This document shows positions 36,201 through 44,800 of a stretch of DNA of 64,000 bases, one piece after another; within the stretch, counting starts at the first letter, position 1; every line of letters begins with the position of its first letter. The notes under the pieces were generated by a model. That model was given only the letters and a program-made list of their open reading frames with translations, was not told the DNA's origin and searched no databases. The position numbers were made by a program, and so were the translations under genes. The stretch covers positions 1 to 64,000 of the forward strand of contig NZ_JBNGEN010000003.1 in assembly GCF_049977365.1 (NCBI RefSeq). Direction: 5' to 3'. This DNA is from Brachymonas sp049977365. GTDB lineage: Bacteria > Pseudomonadota > Gammaproteobacteria > Burkholderiales > Burkholderiaceae_C.

Positions 36201-36926
36201 GTCGGCCGATTCGGCCACGTCGGTCTGCTCGCCCCAGATCTGCGGGCTGGCCGGAGGCAGGTCACAGTACCAGTCGTAGAACGACAGCGGCGTGCCGCCG
36301 ATCAGGCTCAGGTAGCGGCTGCCGGCCGCATAGCTGACCATGGACATGGCCGGAATGGGGGAGAAACCCACCACGCGGTCCGGGCCGTAGGTCTTGATGG
36401 TGTAGGCGTTGGCTGCGGCCACCATTTCGTTGACTTCATCCCACGAGGCGCGCACAAAGCCGCCCTGGCCACGACGGCTCTTGTAGGCTTTGGCCTTCTC
36501 GGGGTCCTGGCTGATGCTCTCCCAGGCCGCCACCGGGCCGAGGGACTTGCGGGCCTCGCGCCACATCTGCATGAGCTTGCCGCGCACCATGGGGTACTTC
36601 ACGCGCTGGGCGGAGTACACGTACCAGCTGTAGGAAGCGCCACGGGGGCAGCCACGGGGTTCGTGGTTGGGCAGGTCGGGCCGGGTGCGTGGGTAGTCGG
36701 TCTGCTGGGTTTCCCAGGTGATCAGGCCGTTCTTGACGTACACCTTCCAGCTGCAGGAGCCGGTGCAGTTCACGCCGTGCGTGGAGCGCACGATCTTGTC
36801 GTGCTGCCAGCGCTGGCGGTAGGCGTCTTCCCACTTGCGGTCTTCCTTGACTACCGCGCCGTGGCCATTGGAGAAGGTGGATTTCACCTTGCTCATGAAT
36901 TTCAGTCGGTCGAGAAAATGGCTCAT
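33225..36926 (-). CDS. narG: Respiratory nitrate reductase alpha subunit
   Basis: The 1233-residue cytoplasm-facing enzyme reduces nitrate to nitrite during anaerobic respiration. The N-terminal FS0 cluster ligands are in H-G-V-N-C-T-G-S-C near residue 49 and G-C-P-R-G further on, and the molybdenum site region Y-N-S-T-Y-L-M-V-W-G-S-N-V-P is intact. The length matches NarG and the C-terminus is complete. It heads narGHJI; upstream lie a 227-bp leader with a conserved block and the narK genes. Confidence 0.97.
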   Translation of the reverse strand: MSHFLDRLKFMSKVKSTFSNGHGAVVKEDRKWEDAYRQRWQHDKIVRSTHGVNCTGSCSWKVYVKNGLITWETQQTDYPRTRPDLPNHEPRGCPRGASYSWYVYSAQRVKYPMVRGKLMQMWREARKSLGPVAAWESISQDPEKAKAYKSRRGQGGFVRASWDEVNEMVAAANAYTIKTYGPDRVVGFSPIPAMSMVSYAAGSRYLSLIGGTPLSFYDWYCDLPPASPQIWGEQTDVAESADWYNSTYLMVWGSNVPMTRTPDAHFYTEVRYKGTKTVAVSSDYGEMAKFGDIWLAPKQGTDAAMAMAMGHVIFKEFHLENPSEYFTDYIRRLTDMPMLVKLREEGGRYLPEYFLRASQLADQCGQDNNPDWKTLMLDELTGELVVPNGSIGFRWGQPEGKTGRWNLEAREGGASREVKGTLSLLGKQDEVVGVGFPYFGAEHDDVMVRNVPVKRITLADGSSALVATVFDLMAANYGIDRGLGGGNVASDYLDDVPYTPGWQQKHTGVKPEMVIQVAREFAHNADQTHGKSMVIVGAGLNHWYHMDMTYRGIINMLMMCGCIGQSGGGWAHYVGQEKLRPQSGWLPLAFGLDWHRPPRQMNGTSFFYAHTSQWRHEKLGVNEILCPTADGSMANMSLIDYNAKAERMGWLPSSPQLTTNPLDITRMAAEAGKDVVSYTVEGLKNGSLDMSCNDPDNPKNFPRNLFVWRSNILGSSGKGHEYFLKYLLGTKNAVMSDETACIKPTEVTMRPAAEGKLDLLVVLDFRMSTTCLYGDIVLPTATWYEKDDLNTSDMHPFIHPLSEAVQPLWQSKTDWEIYKGFAKAISAIGKDYLGVQKDLVLTPLMHDSPQELGQPFDVRDWKKGECDPIPGKTMPAMTVVERDYGAIYDKFTTIGPLMEKVGNAGKGLAWKTGHEIEQLRKMNKVASEGAGKGQPRLDTAIDAAEMIMTLAPETNGHVAVKAWEALGKVTGRDHTHLAIPREHDHITFRDIQAQPRKIISSPVWSGLESEEVSYNAGYTNVHELIPWRTLTGRQQFYQDHQWMRAFGEGLCLYKPAVNLKTTAPLHNHKPNGNTEILLNWITPHQKWGIHSTYSDNLRMLTLSRGGPHVWLSEVDARKAGIEDNDWIEIFNVNGTITARAVVSQRVPEGMTLMYHAQERIINIPGAEISGQRGGMHNSVTRTVPKPTHMIGGYAQLAYGFNYYGTVGANRDEFVVMRKMKHVDWMDQPASKQD

Positions 36927-37018
36927 AGTGCCTCCAGAGTCGCCGTGTGGCGCGCGGGGCGCGCCGTATGGGCCGATGAACAGAAGTCTATAAAAGTGCC
37001 GTCCGGGGGACTATTCGC

Positions 37019-37080
37019 CAGTGGGGGCGCCCGGGTGCGGCAGAGGAGCTAAACCGTATCCGCCAATTGGGGAATACGGC
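37019..37080 (-). promoter_or_regulatory. Conserved nar leader block plus palindrome upstream of narG
   Basis: CAGTGGGGGCG (37019-37029), an 8-bp spacer and CGGCAGAGGAGCTAAACC (37038-37055) recur with the same spacing upstream of narK2 at 38662-38698. An imperfect palindrome centred on AATT follows at 37055-37080. The block lies about 90-150 bp upstream of the narG start. It could be an operator for a nitrate-responsive regulator or part of a leader RNA. A TATAGA hexamer (minus strand, near 36990) is a possible -10. Confidence 0.5.
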
Positions 37081-37153
37081 GGGAAAGTCCTGCAGCCAAA
37101 AGGGATGGCAGTGCAGCCATCCCCATGGTACAGAACAGGATTGCCTGAGCGTA

Positions 37154-38539
37154 TCAGCAGGGTACTTCAGCTCCCTTGCGGGCATAGAACCACCAGTTCA
37201 CCAGCGCGCAGGTGGCATAGAAGGCGATGAAGGCATAGAGCGCTGCATCGACGCTGCCGGTCATTTCGAGCGAGGTGCCATAGCTCTTGGGGATGAAGAA
37301 TCCGCCGTAGGCAGCCAGGGCAGCTGAGAAGCCGAGCACGGCAGCCGCTTCCTTGTTGGCTTCGCCCATGGCCTTGTGCTGCGCAGCCTCACCCTTGCCG
37401 GCCGCCATGCGCTGGTGCAGCGTCAGGAAAATGGTGGGCACCTGCATGAAGGTCGAGCCGTTGCCGATGCCGGTGAGGGCAAACAGCGCCAGGAAGCAGA
37501 CAAAGAAGCCCCAGAAGTTGCCGCCCTGTCCGGCGTGCGGCAGGAAGGCGATCACGCCGAAGACGCCGACGATCATGCCGAGGAAGACGAACTGCGTCAC
37601 ACGGGCGCCGCCGATCTTGTCGGCCAGCCAGCCGCCGAAGGGACGGGTGAGACCGCCGATGAGCGCGCCCAGGAAGGCGTATTGCGTGGGATTGATGCCC
37701 GTGAACTGGCTCTTGATGAGCAGCGGGAAGCCAGCGGCAAAGCCGATGAACGAGCCGAAGGTGCCCAGATACAGCCAGCACATCAGCCAGTTGTGCTTGC
37801 GCTTGAAGATCACGGCCTGATCGGCAAAGGAGGCCTTGGCCGAGGCGATGTCGTTCATGCCGAACCAAGCTGCCAGCGTGGACAGAATGATGAACGGCAC
37901 CCAGATGTAGCCGGCGTTCTGCAGCCACAGGTGCTTGACCTGCGCGCCCTTGGTCCAGGTCTGGGGCTCACCGCCGAGCGCGCCGAACACGCCCATGGTG
38001 ATGATGAGCGGCACCACGAACTGCACGATGGACACACCCAGGTTGCCCAGGCCGGCGTTCATGCCCAGCGCGGCACCCTTTTCGGCCTTGGGAAAGAAGA
38101 AGCTGATGTTGGCCATGCTGGAGCTGAAGTTGCCGCCCCCGAAGCCGCACAGCAGCGCGAGCAGCATCATGCTGGCGTAGCTGGTCTGGGGATCCTGCAC
38201 GGCCATGCCCAGGCCGATTGCGGGAACCAGCAGGCTCGCCGTGGTGAGCGTGGTCCAGAGCCGTCCACCGAAGATGGGCACCATGAACGAGTAGAAGATG
38301 CGCAGCGTCGCGCCCGACAGGGCCGGAGCCGCTGCCAGCCAGAAGAGCTGGTTGGGGGTGTACTTGAAGCCGATGTTGGGCAGGTTGACCACGGCCACGC
38401 TCCAGACCTGCCAGATGGCGAAGGCGAGCGTCAGTGCGGGGATGGAAATCCACAGGTTGCGGCGAGCAACGGCGTGGCCTTCCTTTTGCCAGAAGACCGG
38501 ATCTTCCGGCTCCCAGCGGGTCAGGACATGAGATGACAT
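37154..38539 (-). CDS. narK2: Nitrate/nitrite transporter, NarK2-type
   Basis: The 461-residue major facilitator protein has 12 predicted transmembrane segments and the glycine-rich nitrate signature G-F-G-G-G-N-F-S-S-S-M-A-N-I-S-F-F-F-P in the fifth segment, with an early R in F-W-Q-K-E-G-H-A-V-A-R-R-N-L-W. The long N-terminus and longer loop near residues 230-260 resemble the NarK2 group, which exchanges nitrate for nitrite. It lies between the narK1-type gene and narG, the order found in Pseudomonas and Paracoccus. Confidence 0.9.
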   Translation of the reverse strand: MSSHVLTRWEPEDPVFWQKEGHAVARRNLWISIPALTLAFAIWQVWSVAVVNLPNIGFKYTPNQLFWLAAAPALSGATLRIFYSFMVPIFGGRLWTTLTTASLLVPAIGLGMAVQDPQTSYASMMLLALLCGFGGGNFSSSMANISFFFPKAEKGAALGMNAGLGNLGVSIVQFVVPLIITMGVFGALGGEPQTWTKGAQVKHLWLQNAGYIWVPFIILSTLAAWFGMNDIASAKASFADQAVIFKRKHNWLMCWLYLGTFGSFIGFAAGFPLLIKSQFTGINPTQYAFLGALIGGLTRPFGGWLADKIGGARVTQFVFLGMIVGVFGVIAFLPHAGQGGNFWGFFVCFLALFALTGIGNGSTFMQVPTIFLTLHQRMAAGKGEAAQHKAMGEANKEAAAVLGFSAALAAYGGFFIPKSYGTSLEMTGSVDAALYAFIAFYATCALVNWWFYARKGAEVPC

Positions 38540-38661
38540 GAGTAGAACCTCCCGGGCCCCATGGGACCCCTATGGTCAGAAAGAATGCATGCAGCCTCGG
38601 CAGATACCCCACCGATCTGGTGCCTCCAGTCTAGGAAGGGGCATGCCACGCGCCCATACCC

Positions 38662-38719
38662 CAGTGGGGGCGAAGGGGAGCGGCAGAGGAGCTAAGCCAT
38701 CTCCCCCTTTTGGGGGAGC
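38662..38719 (-). promoter_or_regulatory. Conserved nar leader block plus perfect hairpin upstream of narK2
   Basis: CAGTGGGGGCG (38662-38672), 8 bp, then CGGCAGAGGAGCTAAGCC (38681-38698) match the block in front of narG. A perfect 7-bp inverted repeat, CTCCCCC and GGGGGAG with a 4-nt loop, follows at 38701-38718. TACCCC at 38657-38662 with the following GGGGG makes a short dyad similar to one upstream of narK1 (40266-40280). The rest of the 333-bp narK1-narK2 gap has no coding content. Confidence 0.5.
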
Positions 38720-38793
38720 CAGCCATGATCCCCCCTGTGTGTTACATGAACGTGGCGCTGCGGTTCTCTGAATCGGGTAGGGGAGGACAGACG

Positions 38794-38824
38794 AAAAAAA
38801 GCCCGGCCGCAGGGCGGTCGGGCT
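38794..38824 (-). terminator. Terminator after narK1
   Basis: On the minus strand a G/C-rich hairpin (38801-38823, one mismatch) is followed by seven T residues (A residues 38794-38800 on the plus strand), about 50 bp past the narK1 stop. It implies that narK1 is transcribed apart from narK2. Confidence 0.85.
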
Positions 38825-38872
38825 GGGGTGCCTGTGGCTCCTCCCGGGGCAGGAGGAGTGCGGCAGAGGGAA

Positions 38873-40138
38873 TCAGGCCTGGGCGGCAACGGCCTTGCGG
38901 GCAGCGTCGTCCTTTTCGCCGTAGTGGTGCTTGCGCTCGGCAAAGTTTAGCCACACGGCACCCACCAGGGCACATCCAAAGAGGAGCATGAAGGCCGTGC
39001 TGCGCACGCCGGTCATGTCGAGCAGCGCGCCGAACATGATCGGGAGCAGGAAGCCGCCCATGCCGCCCGCCAGACCCACGATGCCGGACACGGCACCGAT
39101 GTTGCCCGGGAAGTCGTCGGCCACGTACTTGAACACGGAAGCCTTGCCCACGGCCATGGCCACGCCCACGAAGAACAGCAGGATGGTGAACCACTCGTGC
39201 GTGATGCCGAGGTGGTAGGCGGTGGCGCCCTTGGTGGTCTGGATCACGAAGTCGGTTTGCGGATAGGAGAGGATGAAGAACACCAGCATCATGACCCACA
39301 GCACCACTTCGGTCACCTTGTGGGCGCCGAACTTGTCGGAGAACCAGCCGCCCAGTGCACGCAGCACGCCGCCGGGCAGGGAGAAGGCTGCAGCCAGGAA
39401 CGCGGCATGCTTGAGGTCGAAGTGGTATTCACCCACGTAGTACTTGGTCATCCACAGCGCGAGGGCCACATAGCCGCCGAACACCACGGAGTAGAGCTGG
39501 CTGTACAGCAGTACCTTGGGGTTCTTCATGAGCGCGAGCTGCTCGCCGAGCGTGACCTTGCTGGACACGATATGGCTGGGATCGGAGTAGGTCATGACCC
39601 AGAACAGCAGGGCCGTGCCGAGCAGAATGGCGGCGTAGACCGTGGGAACCATCTGCCAGCCGGCAGCCACGATGATGACCGGAGCCAGCAGCTTGGTAAG
39701 GGCGGCACCGGCGTTGCCGGCACCGAAGATGCCCATGGCCAGACCCTGCTGCTCCTTGCGGAACCAGCGGGCCACGTAGGGAGTGCCGACCGAGAAGGAG
39801 CCGCCAGCCAGACCGATGACCAGACCGATGGCGAGGAACTGCCAGAATTCGGTGGCGAACTGCAGCGCAAAGACCGGAATCACGCAGGCCAGCATCAGGG
39901 CAAAGAACACGATGCGACCCCCGAAGCGGTCGGTCCAGATGCCCAGGGGCACGCGGATCAGGGAGCCGGAGAGCACGGGCGTGGCGGCCAGCATGCCGAA
40001 TTCGGTGGCGTTGAGGCCCAGTTTCTGCTGGATCGGGATGCCGATGACGGCAAACATCATCCAGATCATGAAACAGATGGTGAACGCCAGCGTACTGGCG
40101 AACAGTACGGAGTACTGCTTGTATTTTTGCGAAGCCAT
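38873..40138 (-). CDS. narK1: Nitrate transporter, NarK1-type
   Basis: The 421-residue major facilitator protein has 12 predicted transmembrane segments. The nitrate-porter signatures are G-L-A-G-G-S-F-S-V-G-T-P-Y-V-A-R-W-F and G-L-A-G-G-M-G-G-F-L-L-P, with R in L-I-R-V-P-L-G-I-W-T-D-R-F-G-G-R. The shorter length and this motif set fit the NarK1 group, thought to be proton-linked nitrate importers. Paired with the NarK2 type downstream it would start nitrate uptake before nitrite accumulates. Confidence 0.9.
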   Translation of the reverse strand: MASQKYKQYSVLFASTLAFTICFMIWMMFAVIGIPIQQKLGLNATEFGMLAATPVLSGSLIRVPLGIWTDRFGGRIVFFALMLACVIPVFALQFATEFWQFLAIGLVIGLAGGSFSVGTPYVARWFRKEQQGLAMGIFGAGNAGAALTKLLAPVIIVAAGWQMVPTVYAAILLGTALLFWVMTYSDPSHIVSSKVTLGEQLALMKNPKVLLYSQLYSVVFGGYVALALWMTKYYVGEYHFDLKHAAFLAAAFSLPGGVLRALGGWFSDKFGAHKVTEVVLWVMMLVFFILSYPQTDFVIQTTKGATAYHLGITHEWFTILLFFVGVAMAVGKASVFKYVADDFPGNIGAVSGIVGLAGGMGGFLLPIMFGALLDMTGVRSTAFMLLFGCALVGAVWLNFAERKHHYGEKDDAARKAVAAQA

Positions 40139-40517
40139 GATGCGATTCCTTGGTCGAGAACAATGCCACGATAGCGCCGGGAGGGGGCAGTCACTATCCG
40201 CCGCATGGGAGAGGCGTGCAGCCCCGAAGGGCTAGACGGCAATTCACAGAAGTGCGGGGGCAGTCTACCCCGTTTGGGGGAAACCCTTGTCAAGGGGGCA
40301 CTGCACTCAGGTATTGCTTGTCAAGACTTTGTGGATGTTGTTACGCCTTTTTCTGGCATCAAGGGGGTGCGTGGGCGCCATCAATTGGTGCAGTGCATGG
40401 GCATGTTTCTGCGGGTATGGTGCACACAGAATGCCGCATTTCACAATTCCTCATGAATTCATGCAGTTGCGAGAGCTTTTTTGGGGAATGGCAACATCGT
40501 GCTCCAAAATGGGGACG
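40139..40517 (-). promoter_or_regulatory. Upstream region of narK1
   Basis: This non-coding stretch contains a dyad TACCCC-GTTT-GGGGG at 40266-40280, about 130 bp before the narK1 start, similar to the one upstream of narK2. Two TTGACA-like words occur on the minus strand near 40290 and 40320. I looked for an FNR box (TTGAT-N4-ATCAA) and saw only half-sites. The region from 40310 to 40500 is somewhat AT-richer than its surroundings and carries no gene. Confidence 0.35.
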
Positions 40518-40543
40518 ACAAAAAACCCGCCATGCGGCGGGTT
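40518..40543 (-). terminator. Terminator of the DUF1840 gene
   Basis: An 8-bp stem (AACCCGCC with GGCGGGTT, four-base loop) is followed on the minus strand by a T-run. It lies about 45 bp after the DUF1840 stop codon. Confidence 0.8.
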
Positions 40544-40588
40544 TGAGAAGGCTCTTTGTTGTAAAAAAACAAAGAAAAAAGAGGTCTG

Positions 40589-40909
40589 TTACACGCCCCA
40601 GACAATGTCCTTGCCCTGCTGGTGGCTGACCTTGAGCAGATCCAGGAAGGGCTGGGCGCGGGCATAGAAGGGCACGCTGTCGTCGGCATCGGCCTCACCC
40701 TGTTCATCCACGTCCTGATCGGGCTTTTGGGCCTGGGCTTCAGAGGCCTTCATGGCCTGTTCGAGGGCGGTGATGGCGGCGGGCATGTCCGCTGCCAGGA
40801 TTACGCCGCGCTCGGTCGGTTCCTTGCCGATGGCTTCGAGCACCTGGTGGGCATGGGGGGCCAGCATGATCACGTCGCCTGCGGCCTGGGATTTGAATTT
40901 GAACAGCAT
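40589..40909 (-). CDS. DUF1840 family protein
   Basis: This 106-residue cytoplasmic protein begins M-L-F-K-F-K-S-Q-A-A-G-D-V-I-M-L and ends G-K-D-I-V-W-G-V, the hallmarks of DUF1840, a small family common in betaproteobacteria. The middle, M-P-A-A-I-T-A-L-E-Q-A, is also conserved; an acidic linker (residues 60-78) separates the halves. No function is known. It has its own terminator. Confidence 0.85.
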   Translation of the reverse strand: MLFKFKSQAAGDVIMLAPHAHQVLEAIGKEPTERGVILAADMPAAITALEQAMKASEAQAQKPDQDVDEQGEADADDSVPFYARAQPFLDLLKVSHQQGKDIVWGV

Positions 40910-41302
40910 GCCTATCTCCTTGCTTGTCTGTGATGGGGGTATGGAATGATGGCCTTCATTCTACGGGGGTTCCATGGTCTGGCAGCGCGGCAGACCGTGT
41001 GCCGGTGCTGCATTCGGCGCTCCCAGAGCTGCGCAACGGAGGAGCGTTTCTTGCTTGTCGATGTGCGGGTGGGGAGGGACATCCGTGCGGTGCTGTGGAC
41101 AAGCAACGCCACTGTCGGCATTTGGTGCCATCCAGAGCGTGACTTATGGCACGCGGCTGCACGATATGCGCAGATGGAGGTGTTTTGGACAGATGTTCAT
41201 CTCCACAATGGCAATCCCATATGACGGAAAGCCATGCGAGGGGCATGGCAGCGGCCCGGAGGGGGCTGTTCCGTCGTCACAGAATGCTCTGACATCGCCA
41301 TC
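40910..41302. other. Gap between DUF1840 and hemerythrin genes; no gene seen
   Basis: This 393-bp interval separates a leftward and a rightward gene and should carry both promoters. Short open frames cross it but show neither ribosome binding sites nor plausible protein composition. No hairpin or clear promoter was found. Confidence 0.5.
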
Positions 41303-41779
41303 ATGGACAAGATCACCTGGAATGAATCCATCGCGCTCGGCTTTCCGGAAATCGACCAGCAGCACAGGGAGCTGATCGATATCTACAACGAGCTGTGCGA
41401 CGCCATGGAGCAGCACGCCAGCAGCGAGACGACGCTGCGCATCCTGGGCCACCTGGGGCACTACACGTCGGTCCACTTTGCCACCGAGGAGTCCCTCATG
41501 CGCATCCTGAACTTCAAGGACTATGCGGCGCACAAGCGCGCCCATGACCGTCTCCTGGCCGAGCTGCGGGTGCTCAGCGAGCAGGCGGCGATGGCGCCCA
41601 TGGGGGTGAACCAGCAGCTCATGCAGATCATTGGCCAGTGGCTGCGCGACCATATTCTGAAGCCGGATGCCAAGTTCGTGGCCAGCCTGGAGCGCCGAGG
41701 GCTGCATCCGTCCGTGAAGGCCGAGCGGGCCATTCAGCGGTGGTGGCACCGCTTCCGTTTCACTCGCAGGCGTCGGTGA
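41303..41779 (+). CDS. Bacteriohemerythrin
   Basis: The 158-residue protein starts M-D-K-I-T-W-N-E and has the full set of hemerythrin di-iron ligands: H in I-D-Q-Q-H-R-E-L, H and E in H-Y-T-S-V-H-F-A-T-E-E, two H in Y-A-A-H-K-R-A-H-D, and H and D in W-L-R-D-H-I-L-K-P-D. It binds oxygen reversibly at a non-haem di-iron site. Its place next to nitrate respiration genes fits a role in oxygen buffering or sensing at low oxygen, but this is inference. A basic tail (W-W-H-R-F-R-F-T-R-R-R-R) is unusual. Confidence 0.9.
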   Translation: MDKITWNESIALGFPEIDQQHRELIDIYNELCDAMEQHASSETTLRILGHLGHYTSVHFATEESLMRILNFKDYAAHKRAHDRLLAELRVLSEQAAMAPMGVNQQLMQIIGQWLRDHILKPDAKFVASLERRGLHPSVKAERAIQRWWHRFRFTRRRR

Positions 41780-41812
41780 CCCGGCTGGGGGCGCAGGGCC
41801 CCCGGCCCGGGA

Positions 41813-44800
41813 TCACTGATCCTTTTCGCGGTACCAGTAGGTGCGGTAGCGCTTGCTGTTGATGGGAATCGTGGGCTTGACGGCGCCGAAGGCCGACTGG
41901 CTGCCCGGTCCCCCGATCACGAAGGGCAGTGTCACGTCCTGGCCGTTGACGGTGACGTTGACGAAGCCGGTCACGGGCGAAGGCGGCAGACCCCCGCCGT
42001 CGAGCACGTTGCTCACAAAGGCTCCCGTGAGGTAGTTGACCGAGTAGGACCGTGCCACGCCCAGGTTGGCGTTGCACTGCCCGGACTGGACCGACTGCGG
42101 CTGGTTGGTGCCGAAGTAGGCCACACCCCCGAAGGCGGTGGGCGCGTTGACGCCCTTTTCGCCCGCGCCGCCCGCCAGCGAGACAAAGAAGCCCTGTCCG
42201 CTGCCGTCGTAGGTGGCGCTGGTGGCGTTGAACAGGTTGGTGGGCGTGTCCGTCGAGGTGGAGCTGGTGGCGTCATTTACGCCATTTGGCACCGACGGAT
42301 TAGAGGAGGCATAACGTTGTTCGATATAGCCTGAGTCATCCTTGAGCATGTAGAAACGGTTGACAATGGCATTGGCCTGGTTGGTGGCGATGGGGTGTTC
42401 CCGGTCGCCGGTGATGGCCAGCACGGCGTCGTAGGTCTTGCCCGGGGCTACGTCCGGGGGGTAGAAGAACTTGCGGGGCGTTGGGTCGGTCGACAGCAGC
42501 CCGCCCAGAGCGGCGATCTGCGTCACGCGCCAGGTGTTGAAGGCCCCTGTTCCGTTCTTGCCGTCCGGTTGCATGTCCACGCGCCAGATGTTGCCGCCCG
42601 TGTCGGCCGTGTAGAGGCGGTCGATGTAGCCGTCGTAGTCGCGGTCCACCAGCGTCACGTCGGCCGGAATGGCATGGGTCATGCCAGGTACGTTGACGTT
42701 GCAGGCGTTGGTGCCGGAGGTGCAGGTCGTGGTGTTGGTGGTGGCGCTCGCACTGGCCGACCACAGGAGCGCACCGGTGTCTGCATCGAGCACGAAGATG
42801 CCGCGGCCCATGGAGTCGGGGATCTGCTTAGTCTTGGCGTTGGACGCGTAGTTGCCCTTGCAGGCAGGCAGGTTGATGTTGGTGGGCGGGTCGGTGGTGT
42901 AGTCGGTGCAGCCCGGGGGTTCGCCGTCCTCGTTCTGGTCATAGCCGGCGCCGAAGATCAGCACGGGCTTGGGTACCGTCTTTGGGGTGCCGTCGGCATT
43001 GGTGACAATCCGGGTATAGCCTTTGAGGAAGGCCACCTTGGGCTGTGACCAGGTCTGGCCGAGTTCGGACATGCCTGTGGCGGTGTTGTCGAGCTTCCAC
43101 TTGAATTTGGGGTTGGTGGGGTCGCTGACATCCAGGGCATAGAGCAGCCGGCCACCCCGGCGTGCCGAGAGGAAGAGCCAGACCTTCTTGTTGTTCGGGT
43201 CGGTGGTGAAGTCCTGGTAGTAGCTCGGGGAGCCGTCGAAGAAATAGGGCTTGGGACGCGTGGCGAACGTGCCATCCGCATTGAACACGGAGGGGCCGAT
43301 CGGGGGGCTGTTGAGGTACAGGCGGCCGAGCGGGGTGTTGGGCTTGGGCGAGGTCTGGCTGGTATAGAACTCGGGCGCGATGAAGCCCCAGAGCGTACCG
43401 CCGGGCTCGGTGGTGCCGATGGCGCAGGTGTTGGAGAGCGTGCAGGTGCCGAGCGGGGCGGGGCTGGTGTTGCTGGAGGGGGGCTGGTTGCCGTTGACGG
43501 CGCGGAACACGCCGTCGTTGGCGCCATAGAACACCACCACTCCGGTGGTGCCGCCGTAGTTCACCACGGCCGGCCGCGAGTGCAGCACGTCGCCATGGAT
43601 CGAGCCGCGCACGGTGATGGCGGTGTCGGGTGAAGTGACCACGGGCGGGGCGCTCATTTCGGCGCCGGCCAGGGTGTCGCTGACCACGGAGGGGTCGCGG
43701 CCCAGCGTCCAACCGATGAGCTGCTTGATGTTGGCCACGGCATTGGCGACCAGCTTGGAAAAGTCCAGGACGATGGCCGGGCTGGAACTGGCGGTGGTGG
43801 CACTGAAGGGCATGCTGCTCAGAGTCGTGTTGCTGCCGTTGGAGCAGCCGCTCGTGGTGCAGGTGTAGAGCGGAATGGTGGTACTGTAGTTGCCGCTGGT
43901 GTCGGACGTGTTGGTCAGGTACCTGAGGCGCAGCCGCTGGCTCACACCGCCTTTTTCCACGATCTGGCCGTCGGCCCAGTCATAGCCGTCCTTGCCGCCC
44001 TGGATGGTGGTGGCATGGGTCCAGAAGCCGCCGTAGGCATCGGGAGAGTGGCTGGTGTCCTTGGAGGTCCAGAAGCTCACGGCCGAGGGCGAGATGAAGC
44101 CCGTGCCCGCCGAGCTCAGGGCCGCGTTGGAGTCGAACCCGGAAGGGTAGGGGCCCCACGAGGCGTCGGCCAGATAGAGCTGGGTGTTGAAAGCGTCGGT
44201 GGTGTTGACGCCCATGCGGTATTGCTTGAGGTTGCCCATCCAGCGCGGGTTGGCGTGGGGGTCGGGGCGGAACATGCCGATGAAGACCTGGTTGGCGTAG
44301 GAGCCCTGTGCGTTCGAGCTCACGGGCAGCACCGGGGCCGCGAACACGCTGTTGACGGCCTGCACTTCCAGAAAGATCTGGGTGAGGGCGTTGGTGAGCT
44401 GGCTGATGGCCGAGGTGGAGTTGGGGTTGATGATGAAGTATTTGCCCCCGCTGTTGCTGGCCATGCTCACGACGGCCTGCTCGTAGTCGGGGTTGGTGCC
44501 ATCGCTCAGGATGATGGTGTAGGTGGTGATGGCGTTGTTGTAGCGCGACATGAACTGCGCCCACTCGTCGCTCGGGTCACTCTGGTATTTGCTGGAGGCC
44601 GTGACGCCGGAGATCGGGGATTTCCAGTTCTGCGGCCACTGGGGAGAGACGATCTGGGGGTAGCTGGAGGAACCGCCGCTGGCGCTGGCATAGGCGGTGT
44701 TGAGTGCGCTGGCGGCCAGTCCGCCCGGATCCTGCGGCTTGGTGGCGTTGCCCTTGCCGTTGCCGGCTGCCGCAGTGATGTAGAGCACGAACTTCTTGGC

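Noticed and set aside
32916..37052. A 1378-codon plus-strand open frame antisense to narG
   Set aside because: It is a shadow of narG/narH; composition is typical of antisense frames (H, G, V and A rich) and the opposite strand encodes well-conserved NarG with all cofactor ligands.
40139..40400. A possible FNR/Anr box upstream of narK1
   Set aside because: Only half-sites (TTGAT without the matching ATCAA at the correct spacing) were found, so no FNR feature is claimed even though oxygen control is expected.
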